Assembly: GCA_964625335.1 (NCBI GenBank)
Contig: CAZVBE010000024.1
Location: 1-29,013, forward strand
Reading direction: 5' to 3'
From: CAZGUG01 sp964625335
GTDB taxonomy: Bacteria; Bacillota; Clostridia; Ch29
Length of the DNA stretch: 29,013 bases
The position numbers and the translations under genes are program-made. The notes beneath the pieces were generated by a model. It was not told the DNA's origin. It searched no databases and saw only the letters and a list, made by a program, of their open reading frames with translations. This document shows positions 7,726 to 15,881 of this stretch, in pieces. Every line of letters starts with the position of its first letter. The stretch's first letter is position 1.

Positions 7726-7749
7726 CGCTGCCGCTTAAATCAGGCAGTG
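7726..7749 (-). terminator. Possible terminator after yfcE-like gene
   Basis: CACTGCC/GGCAGCG (one G-U pair) forms a 7-bp stem with a 10-base loop, 30 bp after the phosphoesterase stop. The following sequence has only a weak T run (AAATTTT), so termination may be partial. Confidence 0.4.
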
Positions 7750-7779
7750 ATATTATTGTAAACCAAAAACATCTCCGGG

Positions 7780-8274
7780 TCAAGATTTATCAGTTGAAAA
7801 TTCAATTATATCAGGTTTAATATTGCCCTTTATAATTTCAATTATACCATAGGTAGGATTTCCGGTATTCCTGGGCCTTGAAACGCTTCCGGGATTCATC
7901 ATTACCATATTGTCCACCCTGATAATCTGGGAACAGTGGGTGTGGCCGAAGAGTACTATATCGGCGCCAATTTCCAGCCCCTTGTAATAAAGGGCATTTA
8001 GCCCGTCCTTTACCTTGTATCTGTGCCCGTGGGTGGCAAATATTTTCTTGCCCTCTAAATCTATCATTAAATTGGACGAAATGTCGGAATCAACAAAAAT
8101 GTCGCAATTTCCCCGTACTACATACAGCCTTCCCTGATGGAAATCCCTGATATACTCGCTGTCCCTTATAAAATCCCCCAGATGAAAAATTATGTCTGCC
8201 TTTCCCATGTGGTCTAATGCCTTCATCAGTCTGTCCCTGTTTCCATGGCTGTCGCTTATTATCCCAATTTTCAA
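7780..8274 (-). CDS. YfcE/MJ0936-family metallophosphoesterase
   Basis: A 164-residue cytoplasmic calcineurin-like phosphoesterase. All metal-binding blocks are visible: DSHG near the N-terminus, HLGD, GNCD, THGH and GHTH. The length is normal for the family. Relatives hydrolyse phosphodiesters in vitro; the in vivo role is uncertain. The start is TTG, overlapping the TGA stop of the upstream rdgB gene (TTGA), with AGGGGG upstream, so translation is probably coupled. It corresponds in position to B. subtilis ysnB at the end of gerM-rph-ysnA-ysnB. Confidence 0.9.
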   Translation of the reverse strand: MKIGIISDSHGNRDRLMKALDHMGKADIIFHLGDFIRDSEYIRDFHQGRLYVVRGNCDIFVDSDISSNLMIDLEGKKIFATHGHRYKVKDGLNALYYKGLEIGADIVLFGHTHCSQIIRVDNMVMMNPGSVSRPRNTGNPTYGIIEIIKGNIKPDIIEFSTDKS

Positions 8275-8885
8275 ATCCCCGGCCCCCTTTCGAGATCGGA
8301 AAGCCTGGCCTTAACCTTTGCCAGGGCTTTTGCCCTGTGACTTATTGAATTCTTAATCCGCACATCCAGTTGACCAAAGGTTTTTTTATAATTTGGAAGA
8401 TAGAAAAGCGGATCATAGCCAAAGCCTCCCAAGCCCCTGGCCTCAAAAAGTATTTCTCCCTCGCATTCCCCCCTCACTGTGAAATACTCCATGTCCGGGA
8501 AGACAACTGATGCGGCACATACAAACCTTGCGGTCCTTTTGCCCTCGGGAATGCTTTCCATCATTGCAAGCAGCTTCTGGTTGTTGCTGTGATCGGTAGC
8601 CCCTTCTCCGGAAAACCGGGCGGAAAAGACACCGGGCCTTCCTTGTAATGCATCAACCTCCAACCCCGAATCGTCAGCAATGGCAGTAATGCCGGTGGCT
8701 TTCACAACCTCCAGCGCCTTCTTATACGAATTCTGCTCAAAGGTATCGCCGTCCTCCTCGATCTCTAAATCCACCGCGGCTTCGGCCATGGATATTACCG
8801 TCCAATTCATGTCCTCCAATATATTAACTATCTCCGCAATTTTTTTCCTGTTACTGCTGGCAACCACCATTTTCTTTTCCGTCAT
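8271..8885 (-). CDS. rdgB: XTP/dITP diphosphatase (RdgB/HAM1 family)
   Basis: A 204-residue house-cleaning pyrophosphatase that removes dITP and XTP from the nucleotide pool. Seen: the substrate-binding SSNRKK at the N-terminus, AIADDSGLEVDALQGRPGV, GGFGYDPLFYLP and ISHRAKAL, all diagnostic of the Ham1/RdgB family. Full length. The ATG start overlaps the end of rph by 35 bp, with GGGGGGA upstream; the ATG five codons later is possible. It sits in an operon with rph and the phosphoesterase. Confidence 0.95.
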   Translation of the reverse strand: MTEKKMVVASSNRKKIAEIVNILEDMNWTVISMAEAAVDLEIEEDGDTFEQNSYKKALEVVKATGITAIADDSGLEVDALQGRPGVFSARFSGEGATDHSNNQKLLAMMESIPEGKRTARFVCAASVVFPDMEYFTVRGECEGEILFEARGLGGFGYDPLFYLPNYKKTFGQLDVRIKNSISHRAKALAKVKARLSDLERGPGI

Positions 8886-9624
8886 CGTTCTGTCCCCCCG
8901 CTATCACTTCTTCAAGGGCCCTTTTCTGTGCCTGGATCAGTTTTCCAATCCCCAGGGTGCCCAATTCAACCATCCTGTGCATATTATCAACGGTAAAAGG
9001 AAAGGCTTCTCCCGTTCCCTGGATTTCCACAATCTTTCCCGTCCCTGTCATTACCAAATTCATATCAACCTGGGCCTTGCTGTCCTCCTGGTAACAAAGG
9101 TCAAGAATAATCTGCTCATCCACAATGCCGACGCTTATTGCCGCCACCAGATCGGTAATAGGGATCGAACTTATAATTCCCCGCCTTTTCATATAACCCA
9201 GCGCATCAACCAAAGCCACAAAGGCCCCGGTAACCGATGCGGTTCTGGTACCCCCATCCGCCTGCAGCACATCGCAGTCTATCCAGATTGTATATTCTCC
9301 TCCCAGCTTGTCCATGTTAACCACTGACCTCAAAGACCTGCCGATCAACCTTTGTATTTCCTGGGTCCTGCCCTCCAGCCTTCCCCTGGCGATTTCCCTG
9401 ACCTTCCTTACTGCGGTGGAACGGGGCAGCATGGAATATTCGGCTGTAATCCAACCCTGACCTGACCCTTTCAGGAAATGGGGTACCCTTTCCTCCACCG
9501 ACGCCGTGCACAATACTTTGGTATCTCCGGCTTCTATCAAAACCGAACCCTCACCGTATTTTGTAAAATTCTTGGTTATCCTTACGGGTCTCAGCTCATC
9601 GTATTCTCTGCCGTCTGCTCTCAA
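8851..9624 (-). CDS. rph: Ribonuclease PH
   Basis: A 257-residue phosphorolytic 3'-5' exoribonuclease that trims tRNA 3' ends. Seen: RADGREYDELRP at the N-terminus, the RNA-binding RSTAVRKVREIARGRLEGRT region, SLRSVVNMDKLGGEYTIWID, CDVLQADGGTRTA for phosphate binding, and DLCYQEDSKAQVDMN. The start codon is TTG with AGGAG 11 bp upstream. It lies between gerM and rdgB as in Bacillus. Confidence 0.96.
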   Translation of the reverse strand: MRADGREYDELRPVRITKNFTKYGEGSVLIEAGDTKVLCTASVEERVPHFLKGSGQGWITAEYSMLPRSTAVRKVREIARGRLEGRTQEIQRLIGRSLRSVVNMDKLGGEYTIWIDCDVLQADGGTRTASVTGAFVALVDALGYMKRRGIISSIPITDLVAAISVGIVDEQIILDLCYQEDSKAQVDMNLVMTGTGKIVEIQGTGEAFPFTVDNMHRMVELGTLGIGKLIQAQKRALEEVIAGGQNDDGKENGGCQQ

Positions 9625-9717
9625 AAAACGCTCAACTCCTTTTTCTTTGGCCGGAAGCAGCTTCTCTTCAGGCTGTCCTGATTAATCTGAATATATAATA
9701 TAATATCATATTATGGG

Positions 9718-10746
9718 CTAATTGTATTCATTGGCAAATACCGGTACATCTATAACGCTTTCCAGCATCATGCCGGAGGGCAGGGACGCCGTCTCTCCGT
9801 CGGTCAGGAATATAACCCCGGCTACCGATGGATATTCCTTAAGGGTAAGTGCTATCGATTTTACTATATTCTCTCCCATGCTGTCACTTCCCTGGTAATC
9901 GAAAATACCTTTTTCGAAGTTCAGATATGCTATGCCGTTTTTCACGCCCATACCATTAATACTGATGCCCTCCGGTATGTCGGAAAGCAAATCGCTTCCC
10001 TCGGGCGGTCCTTCAAGGAGGCATTTTACCGCCGCATCCATATCAGTGCCGGCGGTACCCGTACTCAGTGTAACCGGAACAAAATACTTAAAGCCCTTTT
10101 CATTTACCCTGTAAAAAAACACCGTTACCTTTGAGCCCTTGCCTTCATCTATAGCATTTATATTTTCCTTGAACACGGGCCTGCCTACATTACTGCCAAA
10201 CTGGAGACTCTCGGCCGTATCCCCTTCAAACATAAACTGAACCCTGTCCACCGTGTTGAATTCGGTCAGGGTGTACACCACCGACTTAATCATCAATTCT
10301 TCTTCCCCGGCTGTATTGTAGTTCAGAGCTTCCGCCGACAGGTCAATTTTTGCAAGCCCGTCCCTGATGGTAAGGCCAAGAATATCTGTGCCTTCGGGTA
10401 TAGCCGAATACAGTCCGGCCTTCTGCGCTATTTCAGAGGACTTGTTGTCGGCAATTAACCTGGCCAATGCAGCCTTTGCTATGCCCTCTTCCCATTCTAT
10501 GTCTACCGAAACGGGAACAAGATATCCTTTGTCATCCCTGTAATACAACACCGTATCCCTCTTCCTTGCATCGATTGTCCCGTTGGTATTGTCAGTATCC
10601 GGAAGCTGGTTGTCAAAAACCGGACCCTCCTGTATTTCCTCCCCGCCGCTTATCCAATCCCTTATTGCAAGGATGGGGTTACTACAGCCCACCGCAAGGG
10701 CTAAAATACATATAATTACTGCTCCTGTCATAATGCGTTTTAACAT
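9718..10746 (-). CDS. gerM: GerMN-domain lipoprotein (spore germination protein GerM-like)
   Basis: A 342-residue secreted lipoprotein. The signal peptide ends in a lipobox LAVGC, with Cys at about residue 21. It is followed by a short linker and two GerMN domains at about residues 85-185 and 200-335, recognisable from the repeated pattern of YYR.....LVPVSV / FYR.....YFVPVTL, then LPEGTDILG / IPEGISING. B. subtilis GerM also has two such domains and acts in sporulation and germination at the membrane-coat interface. GGGGAGG precedes the ATG. It is the first gene of gerM-rph-rdgB-yfcE and supports a spore-forming host. Confidence 0.88.
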   Translation of the reverse strand: MLKRIMTGAVIICILALAVGCSNPILAIRDWISGGEEIQEGPVFDNQLPDTDNTNGTIDARKRDTVLYYRDDKGYLVPVSVDIEWEEGIAKAALARLIADNKSSEIAQKAGLYSAIPEGTDILGLTIRDGLAKIDLSAEALNYNTAGEEELMIKSVVYTLTEFNTVDRVQFMFEGDTAESLQFGSNVGRPVFKENINAIDEGKGSKVTVFFYRVNEKGFKYFVPVTLSTGTAGTDMDAAVKCLLEGPPEGSDLLSDIPEGISINGMGVKNGIAYLNFEKGIFDYQGSDSMGENIVKSIALTLKEYPSVAGVIFLTDGETASLPSGMMLESVIDVPVFANEYN

Positions 10747-10843
10747 CCCAATTCCTCCCCAATCTCCTTTGATTAATGCCGGGGGACATACCGATATATC
10801 CCCAGTATAAAATATATTAAGAAGGATGGGACACTATGATTTA

Positions 10844-11368
10844 TTATTTTTTCTTAATCTTCCTCATATAGCCTCCTCTTGTTTCCCTGGCATCGCTGAC
10901 GGTAACGAAGGAATCGGCATCGGTTTTCTTCAAATAATCTAAAAGCCGCGGCAGTTCCTTCCTGTGAAGCGCTGTGTCCAGCATACAGATAGGGCCATCC
11001 TTGCCTATACCCTCGAGTACGGTAACGCCAAAACCCATGCTCCGCAGCTCTTTGGCCATGTCGATATCGCAGGTTTTCTTAGGTACAATTCTTACCATGA
11101 TGGTCCCTATTGCCATTTTCCCTTCAATAATGCTTCCCACTACGTTGCCCGCCGCAAAACCCGAGGCATATACAAGCAGGTTTACCCAATTATCCAGGGA
11201 ACTGACAACCCTGCCCAGGGCCATTATATAGATAATAACCTCAAAAAATCCCAGGATTCCGGCAAGATATTTTTTGCCCCTTACTATAAGCAGCATTCTG
11301 ACAGTGGCCATGGATACGTCCGCCACCCTTGCGAAGAATATAAACAGATAATTGAACAACAAAACCAT
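10844..11368 (-). CDS. UPF0316/DUF2179 membrane protein (YebE-like)
   Basis: A 174-residue protein with three transmembrane helices in the N-terminal half (DUF5698-like; first segment about residues 2-22) and a soluble C-terminal DUF2179 domain (RELRSMGFGVTVLEGIGKDG-type ferredoxin-like sequence). The family occurs widely in Firmicutes and its function is unknown. GGGAGG lies just before the ATG. It is transcribed from its own promoter and has a highly basic tail (MRKIKKK). Confidence 0.85.
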   Translation of the reverse strand: MVLLFNYLFIFFARVADVSMATVRMLLIVRGKKYLAGILGFFEVIIYIMALGRVVSSLDNWVNLLVYASGFAAGNVVGSIIEGKMAIGTIMVRIVPKKTCDIDMAKELRSMGFGVTVLEGIGKDGPICMLDTALHRKELPRLLDYLKKTDADSFVTVSDARETRGGYMRKIKKK

Positions 11369-11430
11369 ACGCCTCCCTACATACCATTAGTATTAAACTT
11401 TTGCCGGCTTATATTTCATATTCATTGAAA

Positions 11431-11459
11431 ATACTATTCTTTCCAATCATTAAAGTCAA
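11431..11459 (-). promoter_or_regulatory. Sigma-A-like promoter of the UPF0316 gene
   Basis: The minus strand reads TTGACT, 17 bases, then TAGTAT, about 60 bp upstream of the ATG at 11368. The spacing is ideal; each hexamer deviates by one base from consensus. Confidence 0.6.
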
Positions 11460-11576
11460 TAGCAACCTTTGATTTTTATCCAATAAAAATGCCCCCTTGC
11501 TGACAAACAGTTTTATTATTTTTACTGTCTGCCAGAAGAGAGCATATCAAAAAGTTTTCGGTTTTTATTATTCAGA

Positions 11577-13574
11577 TTAACGGCTGTTAAGCAGTATTTC
11601 ATCGGTGTAGCGTATTATTCCGTTTGCCAGCGCCTGGGCGCATCTTTGCCTGTATTCTTCGGTTGTAAGCAGCGCTCTTTCCTGGTCGTTTGTCAAAAAT
11701 CCCAGTTCGGCTATCACAGCCGGCATCTTTGTCTCCCTGGTTACAACCAGGTTTTCCCTGGGAATAAGCCCTCTGTCGTCCGTTTTTAATTCTCTCAGAA
11801 GCTCCTGCTGTATTATCTCTGCAAGGGTGTAGTTGCCCCTGTTATCGAATTCGCTCTTCCCTGAAGGATAATACAGGGTCTGCACTCCTTTCATGGCGCT
11901 GCTGGTAAGGTGCGCATTCGAATGGATGCTTATGTACAGGTCTGCATTCGCTGCGTTGGCTATATCCGCCCTTTCATACAGGTCCACGAAACTGTCGTCG
12001 GACCTTACCATACAGGTCTTAAAGCCTATCCCCTCAAGCAGCGTTTTTAACCTGTGGGATACATCAAGGTTTATATCCTTCTCTTTGACTCCGCCGTGAT
12101 TAGCGCCGGGGTCCGGTCCACCGTGACCCGGGTCGATAACTATCATCATATCCTGATACAGAGAAGGCACCGCCGACAGCTCAAGGGCTATTTTGCTGGT
12201 CTTTGCCGGCGAAGTGACTTTGTAGCTCACCGCGTCCTTAAGGTGGATCACTATATAGCCGGCCTTTTTGGAGGAGTCATAGGGTATTGAAACAATTTTG
12301 TCCACAACCCCGTTGTTGATATATACTTCCCCTTCCTCTATAACCGCGTCCTCATCGGGTATTTCAACCGTTATAATCCTGCTGCCGTCGTCATATTTGA
12401 CATTATATTCTACCTTTTCAACCGTGTCTATCGAAAGGGCACCGGTCTTCCATCCTGTCCCTGCATATTCAATTGCCTTAAGCGGGGATCCGTCTATGTA
12501 GACCTCCAGGCCGTTTTCTCTGCTTTCAACGTTGTACTGCAGCGCATGGTCCAGATCAATCACTGCCCTTACCGTGTTCGCCTCAAATTGCGAATACCTG
12601 ATCGCTTTGATGCCTTCCCTGCCCACGGCTATAGAACCGTCTTTCAAATCCCCCATGCGTGTGTTGAACATGTCCACCACAATACGATCGGGCCTTTGCA
12701 AAGTCATGGTTTGGAAATCGGGCCTTGAGGTGGCGTCTATGACAAGCCTGTTTCTTCCTTCCTCTTCCTCAAAGGATATGTCATTTACGGTATTTACCGT
12801 TCTTATCTTAAGCTGCTTTGTATCCTCGTCATAATTTATGCTGTATCCCGAGGGGCTGGTAAGGTCTATGACAACCCTGGATATATTGGGGTTTACCTCA
12901 AACTGTGATGCCCTTACCCTGATAATATTGCCCTTGTCAAGGTCTATTCTGTTTGTATCCGACCTGAAAACAGTACCTGGAAAATCTATAACCAGCCTGT
13001 CGGGTTCCTGTAAGAATATGGTTTTGTGCGTGACACTGCCGGTGGTCTTCAGGATAATTGCATCCTCCGCACTGTCATATCTCATGCCCAGTATATCCGC
13101 CGTTGGGGAGGTAAGGAGTACGGTATAGGTTGAAGCATCCCACTCGACATCCAGCCCGAGAACCTCTGTAACAGCTCTTACCGGAACCATGGTTCTATCG
13201 TTAATAAGTTTCGGTGGTACCTCGAGGTTTACTTGCTTGCCGTTTACCTCCATCACCTTGCTGTCTATCTTTAGTATGACCTGCTTGTCTCCGGTATTTA
13301 TGTTTACTTCGTATTTCTGTCCGTCCCATTCCACACCCGCACCGGTGCTTTCAGTTATAATGCGTATGGGTACAAGGGTCCTGTCATCAAGGATCACCGC
13401 CGGAACATCACAATCCAATACCCTGTCGTTAAGTTTTAATGTAACCGGAGGTGCCTTATATGTAACCTGCTTGCCGTCCATATGTAATATCAGTTGCTGC
13501 TCCTTGAGGGCATATGCTTTCGTGCCCGTCATTAATACCAAAAAAACCAAAATAAACGCCGCTGCCTTCCTCAA
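11577..13574 (-). CDS. Secreted N-acetylmuramoyl-L-alanine amidase, multi-domain (CuAO_N-AMIN-Amidase_3)
   Basis: A 665-residue cell-wall hydrolase that cuts the MurNAc-L-Ala bond. Order: signal peptide (1-22), two copper-amine-oxidase-N-like repeats (about 30-95 and 100-157, each with DDRTLVPIR or NDRTMVPVR), two AMIN-like blocks (about 165-260 and 265-362), a possible third AMIN-like block (about 390-465), and an Amidase_3 catalytic domain (about 475-662). Zinc and catalytic residues are present: VIDPGHGG, the Glu of KEKDINL, SIHSNAH and VIAELGFLTN. The start is TTG with AGGGGG upstream. The CuAO_N and AMIN domains presumably hold the enzyme on the wall or cortex (inference). It is transcribed alone. 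Confidence 0.92.
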   Translation of the reverse strand: MRKAAAFILVFLVLMTGTKAYALKEQQLILHMDGKQVTYKAPPVTLKLNDRVLDCDVPAVILDDRTLVPIRIITESTGAGVEWDGQKYEVNINTGDKQVILKIDSKVMEVNGKQVNLEVPPKLINDRTMVPVRAVTEVLGLDVEWDASTYTVLLTSPTADILGMRYDSAEDAIILKTTGSVTHKTIFLQEPDRLVIDFPGTVFRSDTNRIDLDKGNIIRVRASQFEVNPNISRVVIDLTSPSGYSINYDEDTKQLKIRTVNTVNDISFEEEEGRNRLVIDATSRPDFQTMTLQRPDRIVVDMFNTRMGDLKDGSIAVGREGIKAIRYSQFEANTVRAVIDLDHALQYNVESRENGLEVYIDGSPLKAIEYAGTGWKTGALSIDTVEKVEYNVKYDDGSRIITVEIPDEDAVIEEGEVYINNGVVDKIVSIPYDSSKKAGYIVIHLKDAVSYKVTSPAKTSKIALELSAVPSLYQDMMIVIDPGHGGPDPGANHGGVKEKDINLDVSHRLKTLLEGIGFKTCMVRSDDSFVDLYERADIANAANADLYISIHSNAHLTSSAMKGVQTLYYPSGKSEFDNRGNYTLAEIIQQELLRELKTDDRGLIPRENLVVTRETKMPAVIAELGFLTNDQERALLTTEEYRQRCAQALANGIIRYTDEILLNSR

Positions 13575-13654
13575 CTTGATTACCCCCTGCTGTGAAAAAA
13601 TACATTTTTTATTTCTGCGTCAAATGCCCATACCCAGCTATGTACTTCGGGTCA

Positions 13655-13663
13655 ATTATATCA
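13655..13663 (-). promoter_or_regulatory. Extended -10 promoter of the amidase gene
   Basis: The minus strand reads TGATATAAT, an extended -10 element (TGN-TATAAT), with no recognisable -35. It is 80 bp upstream of the amidase TTG start. Confidence 0.45.
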
Positions 13664-13845
13664 TAAAAATCTGCCTGTTTTTGTTGGTTTTAGTCCAATT
13701 TTGTAAATTTAATGCCCCTGTAATAATGCTGTAACACCTGCGTAACATAGTACTCATCGGTCCGTGTCAACCGGGGACATTCTGCTCCTTTTCCATTCGA
13801 TACCTTTGACTTAAATCGACAAAAAATGTTCCAGAAAACAGTAAA

Positions 13846-13867
13846 CCTCCCCGGCTAATCGGGGAGG
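13846..13867 (-). terminator. Intrinsic terminator after the AIR-synthase-like gene
   Basis: A perfect 8-bp GC-rich stem CCTCCCCG/CGGGGAGG with a 6-base loop, followed on the minus strand by TTTACTGTTTT. It is 60 bp downstream of the stop at 13928. The T run is broken but the stem is strong. Apart from this and the amidase promoter, I see nothing in the 353-bp gap 13575-13927. Confidence 0.7.
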
Positions 13868-13927
13868 CCAAAAATTCATGGAACCTCATAATATGTGATA
13901 AATCCGGCTATCCGAAGGTATACCCTG

Positions 13928-14905
13928 TCAAACAACCTTATATAATTCATCGCTTTGGGGCGGGCCAATAGGTTTCTCATTACCATCCTGCACGAGTATC
14001 CTTTCCTTTCCCTCCACCCTGCCTATAACAGAAGCCGGAACACCTTCCTCCCTCAGGGCCTCAATCATTTTATCGCCGTCCCTGCATGCAATAAGCATAC
14101 AGCCGCTGGAAATAAGCCTCATCGGATCTAATCCCAGTTCCCGGCAAAGAGCCCTGGTCTCCGGTCTTACCGGAATACTGTCCACGTATACCCTTATGCC
14201 TGTATCCGAAGCCTCGGCCATTTCCCAAAGGGCTCCCAAAACGCCCCCTTCGGTCACATCATGCATCGCCGAAGCGCCCATCCTGCCCCCTGTCATTCCT
14301 TCCTTCACCACGCTTATATGCTCCATCAGCGCCCGGGCGCTTTCCAGTATTTGATCGTCAATTTTACCCTTCAGGCGGTCCGAAAGGTCATGGGCAATAA
14401 TTGCCGTACCCTCAAGGCCTGCCCATTTGGTGAGAATTATGCAGTCTCCCGGTCTGGCGCCCGACGACCTCACCACCTTGCTCTTTGCCGCCCTGCCGAC
14501 AGCCGTTGTGGACACCACAATGCGGTTTACCGCTGTTGTTACTTCGGTATGGCCACCTATTATCTCGACCTTCATTAAAGCGGCTTCATCCGCCGCCTGG
14601 CTGACTATATCCTGTAAAACCTCTACCCGGGTTCCCTCGGGAGCCAGTATGGTCAAAAGCAGCCCAAGGGGCTGTACACCGCTGGCCGCTACGTCGTTGC
14701 AGGATATATGAACGGCAAGCCTGCCTATTTCACTGGCAGCCCCGGTGATTGGATCTGTTGACAAAACACAGGCGTATTCACCGAAGTCCAATACACTGCA
14801 GTCCTCTCCGACATTCGGTCTTACCAGCACCTCTTCTCTTCTAAACCGCAGACTGGAAAAAATTTTCTGTTCCAGAACATCCGACGGCAGTTTACCACTT
14901 TTCAT
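13928..14905 (-). CDS. AIR synthase-related protein (PurM/ThiL/HypE-like fold)
   Basis: A 325-residue soluble protein with the two-domain AIR synthase architecture. The N-terminal ATP-binding half carries VGEDCSVLDFG, CVLSTDPITG and SCNDVAASG, and the C-terminal half HDVTEGGVLGALWEMAEAS. This fold is shared by ThiL, HypE, SelD and PurM. HypE's C-terminal Cys motif is absent and no hyp, thi or sel gene lies nearby, so none of these names is justified. Similar stand-alone AIR-synthase-family proteins are common in Clostridia. GAGGGGA precedes the ATG. It is followed by a strong terminator and lies 58 bp after the unknown gene 14964-15551. Confidence 0.8.
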   Translation of the reverse strand: MKSGKLPSDVLEQKIFSSLRFRREEVLVRPNVGEDCSVLDFGEYACVLSTDPITGAASEIGRLAVHISCNDVAASGVQPLGLLLTILAPEGTRVEVLQDIVSQAADEAALMKVEIIGGHTEVTTAVNRIVVSTTAVGRAAKSKVVRSSGARPGDCIILTKWAGLEGTAIIAHDLSDRLKGKIDDQILESARALMEHISVVKEGMTGGRMGASAMHDVTEGGVLGALWEMAEASDTGIRVYVDSIPVRPETRALCRELGLDPMRLISSGCMLIACRDGDKMIEALREEGVPASVIGRVEGKERILVQDGNEKPIGPPQSDELYKVV

Positions 14906-14963
14906 GAGCTATCCCCTCTTCGCATTATGTAATAAAAACTCCATCTATGATTATATCACTTAT

Positions 14964-15551
14964 TCAGCAACTGCAAAATGTCTTCTTCCACTGCTCCACC
15001 GTCATTATTCTGTGGTCTGATACTATCGCGATATAGTGTATATTCTCCGGTTTAATATCGTGGAACACCATTACCTCTGCATCGTATCCTTCCCACCGGT
15101 CTCTTCTCTGCACTAGGTTATCGGTAAAGGACAGTGAGGTTTTCCAGTATTCTCTGATAACGGCCCTGCCAATTCTCTTAAGATATTCCTTTGCCCCCCG
15201 GAATTCTTCAATATTTTGCAGCACATATGGCTCGTACACCTCGTTGGCCCTGTTTTCGTTGGCTACCCAGCACCTCGAGGGGTCTGCCTCAAACGCAAGC
15301 AGCATGCTGTGAGAATGAAAGGCATGCCCGTCATCAAAATTCATGCTGGCAAATATAGCCTTTGTCCTGTCCACCCAATGAGGGATTTCTCCTGTTCTGT
15401 ATTCGTTTAAATAAGCGTGGAAGTCCTCATATCTGTCGTGATAGGCAGCCCTGCGGTCATATTTTATGCCCTGCTCATTAACCCTCACAAGGTCATTAAG
15501 GTTAATAACATGATAAACCGCTCCTGTCTGACTGTAATCGGGAAAAAACAT
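14964..15551 (-). CDS. Unknown protein, possible ADP-ribosyltransferase-like fold
   Basis: A 195-residue soluble protein with no signal peptide or membrane segment; I do not recognise a named family. The N-terminus (VYHVINLNDLVRVNEQGIKY) resembles the opening strand-helix of DarT/DUF4433-type and other ART-fold proteins (YHxT...nL..I...G). The segment DAEVMVFHDIKPENIHYIAI resembles their late Glu-containing strand (xAEvLV....P...I..I). Between them, AIFASMNF and AFHSHSMLLAFEAD fit the central part. This is pattern memory, not a search result. AAGGAGG lies just before the ATG. No DarG-like macrodomain partner is visible; neighbours are the AIR-synthase-like gene and a divergent Cys-rich protein. 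Confidence 0.75.
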   Translation of the reverse strand: MFFPDYSQTGAVYHVINLNDLVRVNEQGIKYDRRAAYHDRYEDFHAYLNEYRTGEIPHWVDRTKAIFASMNFDDGHAFHSHSMLLAFEADPSRCWVANENRANEVYEPYVLQNIEEFRGAKEYLKRIGRAVIREYWKTSLSFTDNLVQRRDRWEGYDAEVMVFHDIKPENIHYIAIVSDHRIMTVEQWKKTFCSC

Positions 15552-15617
15552 ACCATACCTCCTTGGCTTTGCTGATTCTCTGTTAAGTTTTGAAATAAGG
15601 GTTAGTATTATTCAGAC

Positions 15618-15645
15618 AAAAAAAGGCCCGGAATTCACCGGGACC
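15618..15645 (-). terminator. Intrinsic terminator (minus strand)
   Basis: The minus strand reads GGTCCCGG, a 6-base loop, CCGGGCC, then seven T. Arms pair apart from one bulged base. The first minus-strand gene upstream is the permease ending at 15865, so its transcript would run antisense through the small plus-strand gene before stopping here. Confidence 0.8.
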
Positions 15646-15719
15646 TTCGGGTATCCTTTTTGGCATGCCGTTTTAATTTAATATTTAATGGGCATTCTAA
15701 TATTCGGAGGTGTATTCTT

Positions 15720-15881
15720 TTGACCAACATCAATTGTTCCGAGAACTGCAGACATCAGGAAAATGGCAAGTGCCGTCTTACCCATGTTGGTATTGTATCC
15801 GCCGTAAGCGGTTCAAAATGTGCCTACTTCCAGCAAAAGGATTTGCCTGCATCCCAAACCAATTCTAAACAAGAAACATAG
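15720..15881 (+). CDS. Small Cys-rich protein (53 aa)
   Basis: A 53-residue protein starting at TTG, with GGAGG 9 bp upstream. The spacing and the Cys pattern (NCSENC, GKC, SKCAYF) argue for a real gene. It resembles the tiny clostridial proteins with a C-x3-C...C...C-x-Y/F pattern that databases often label, misleadingly, hydroxymyristoyl-ACP dehydratase. Four clustered Cys suggest metal binding or a zinc knuckle. Function unknown. Its 3' end overlaps the convergent permease gene by 17 bp. A longer frame back to 15660 lacks a ribosome site. Confidence 0.7.
   Translation: MTNINCSENCRHQENGKCRLTHVGIVSAVSGSKCAYFQQKDLPASQTNSKQET

Noticed and set aside
8680..9327. A 215-residue plus-strand frame opposite rdgB and rph
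   Set aside because: Both minus-strand genes show complete family motifs across the same bases. This frame is a shadow.
11490..11545. Terminator after the amidase gene
   Set aside because: CAGACAGT/ACTGTTTG can pair around a 12-base loop, but it is AT-poor in pairing strength and no T run follows directly, so I do not list it.
13928..14905. Calling this gene hypE, thiL or selD
   Set aside because: Only the shared AIR-synthase fold is visible. The HypE C-terminal motif and any supporting neighbours are missing.
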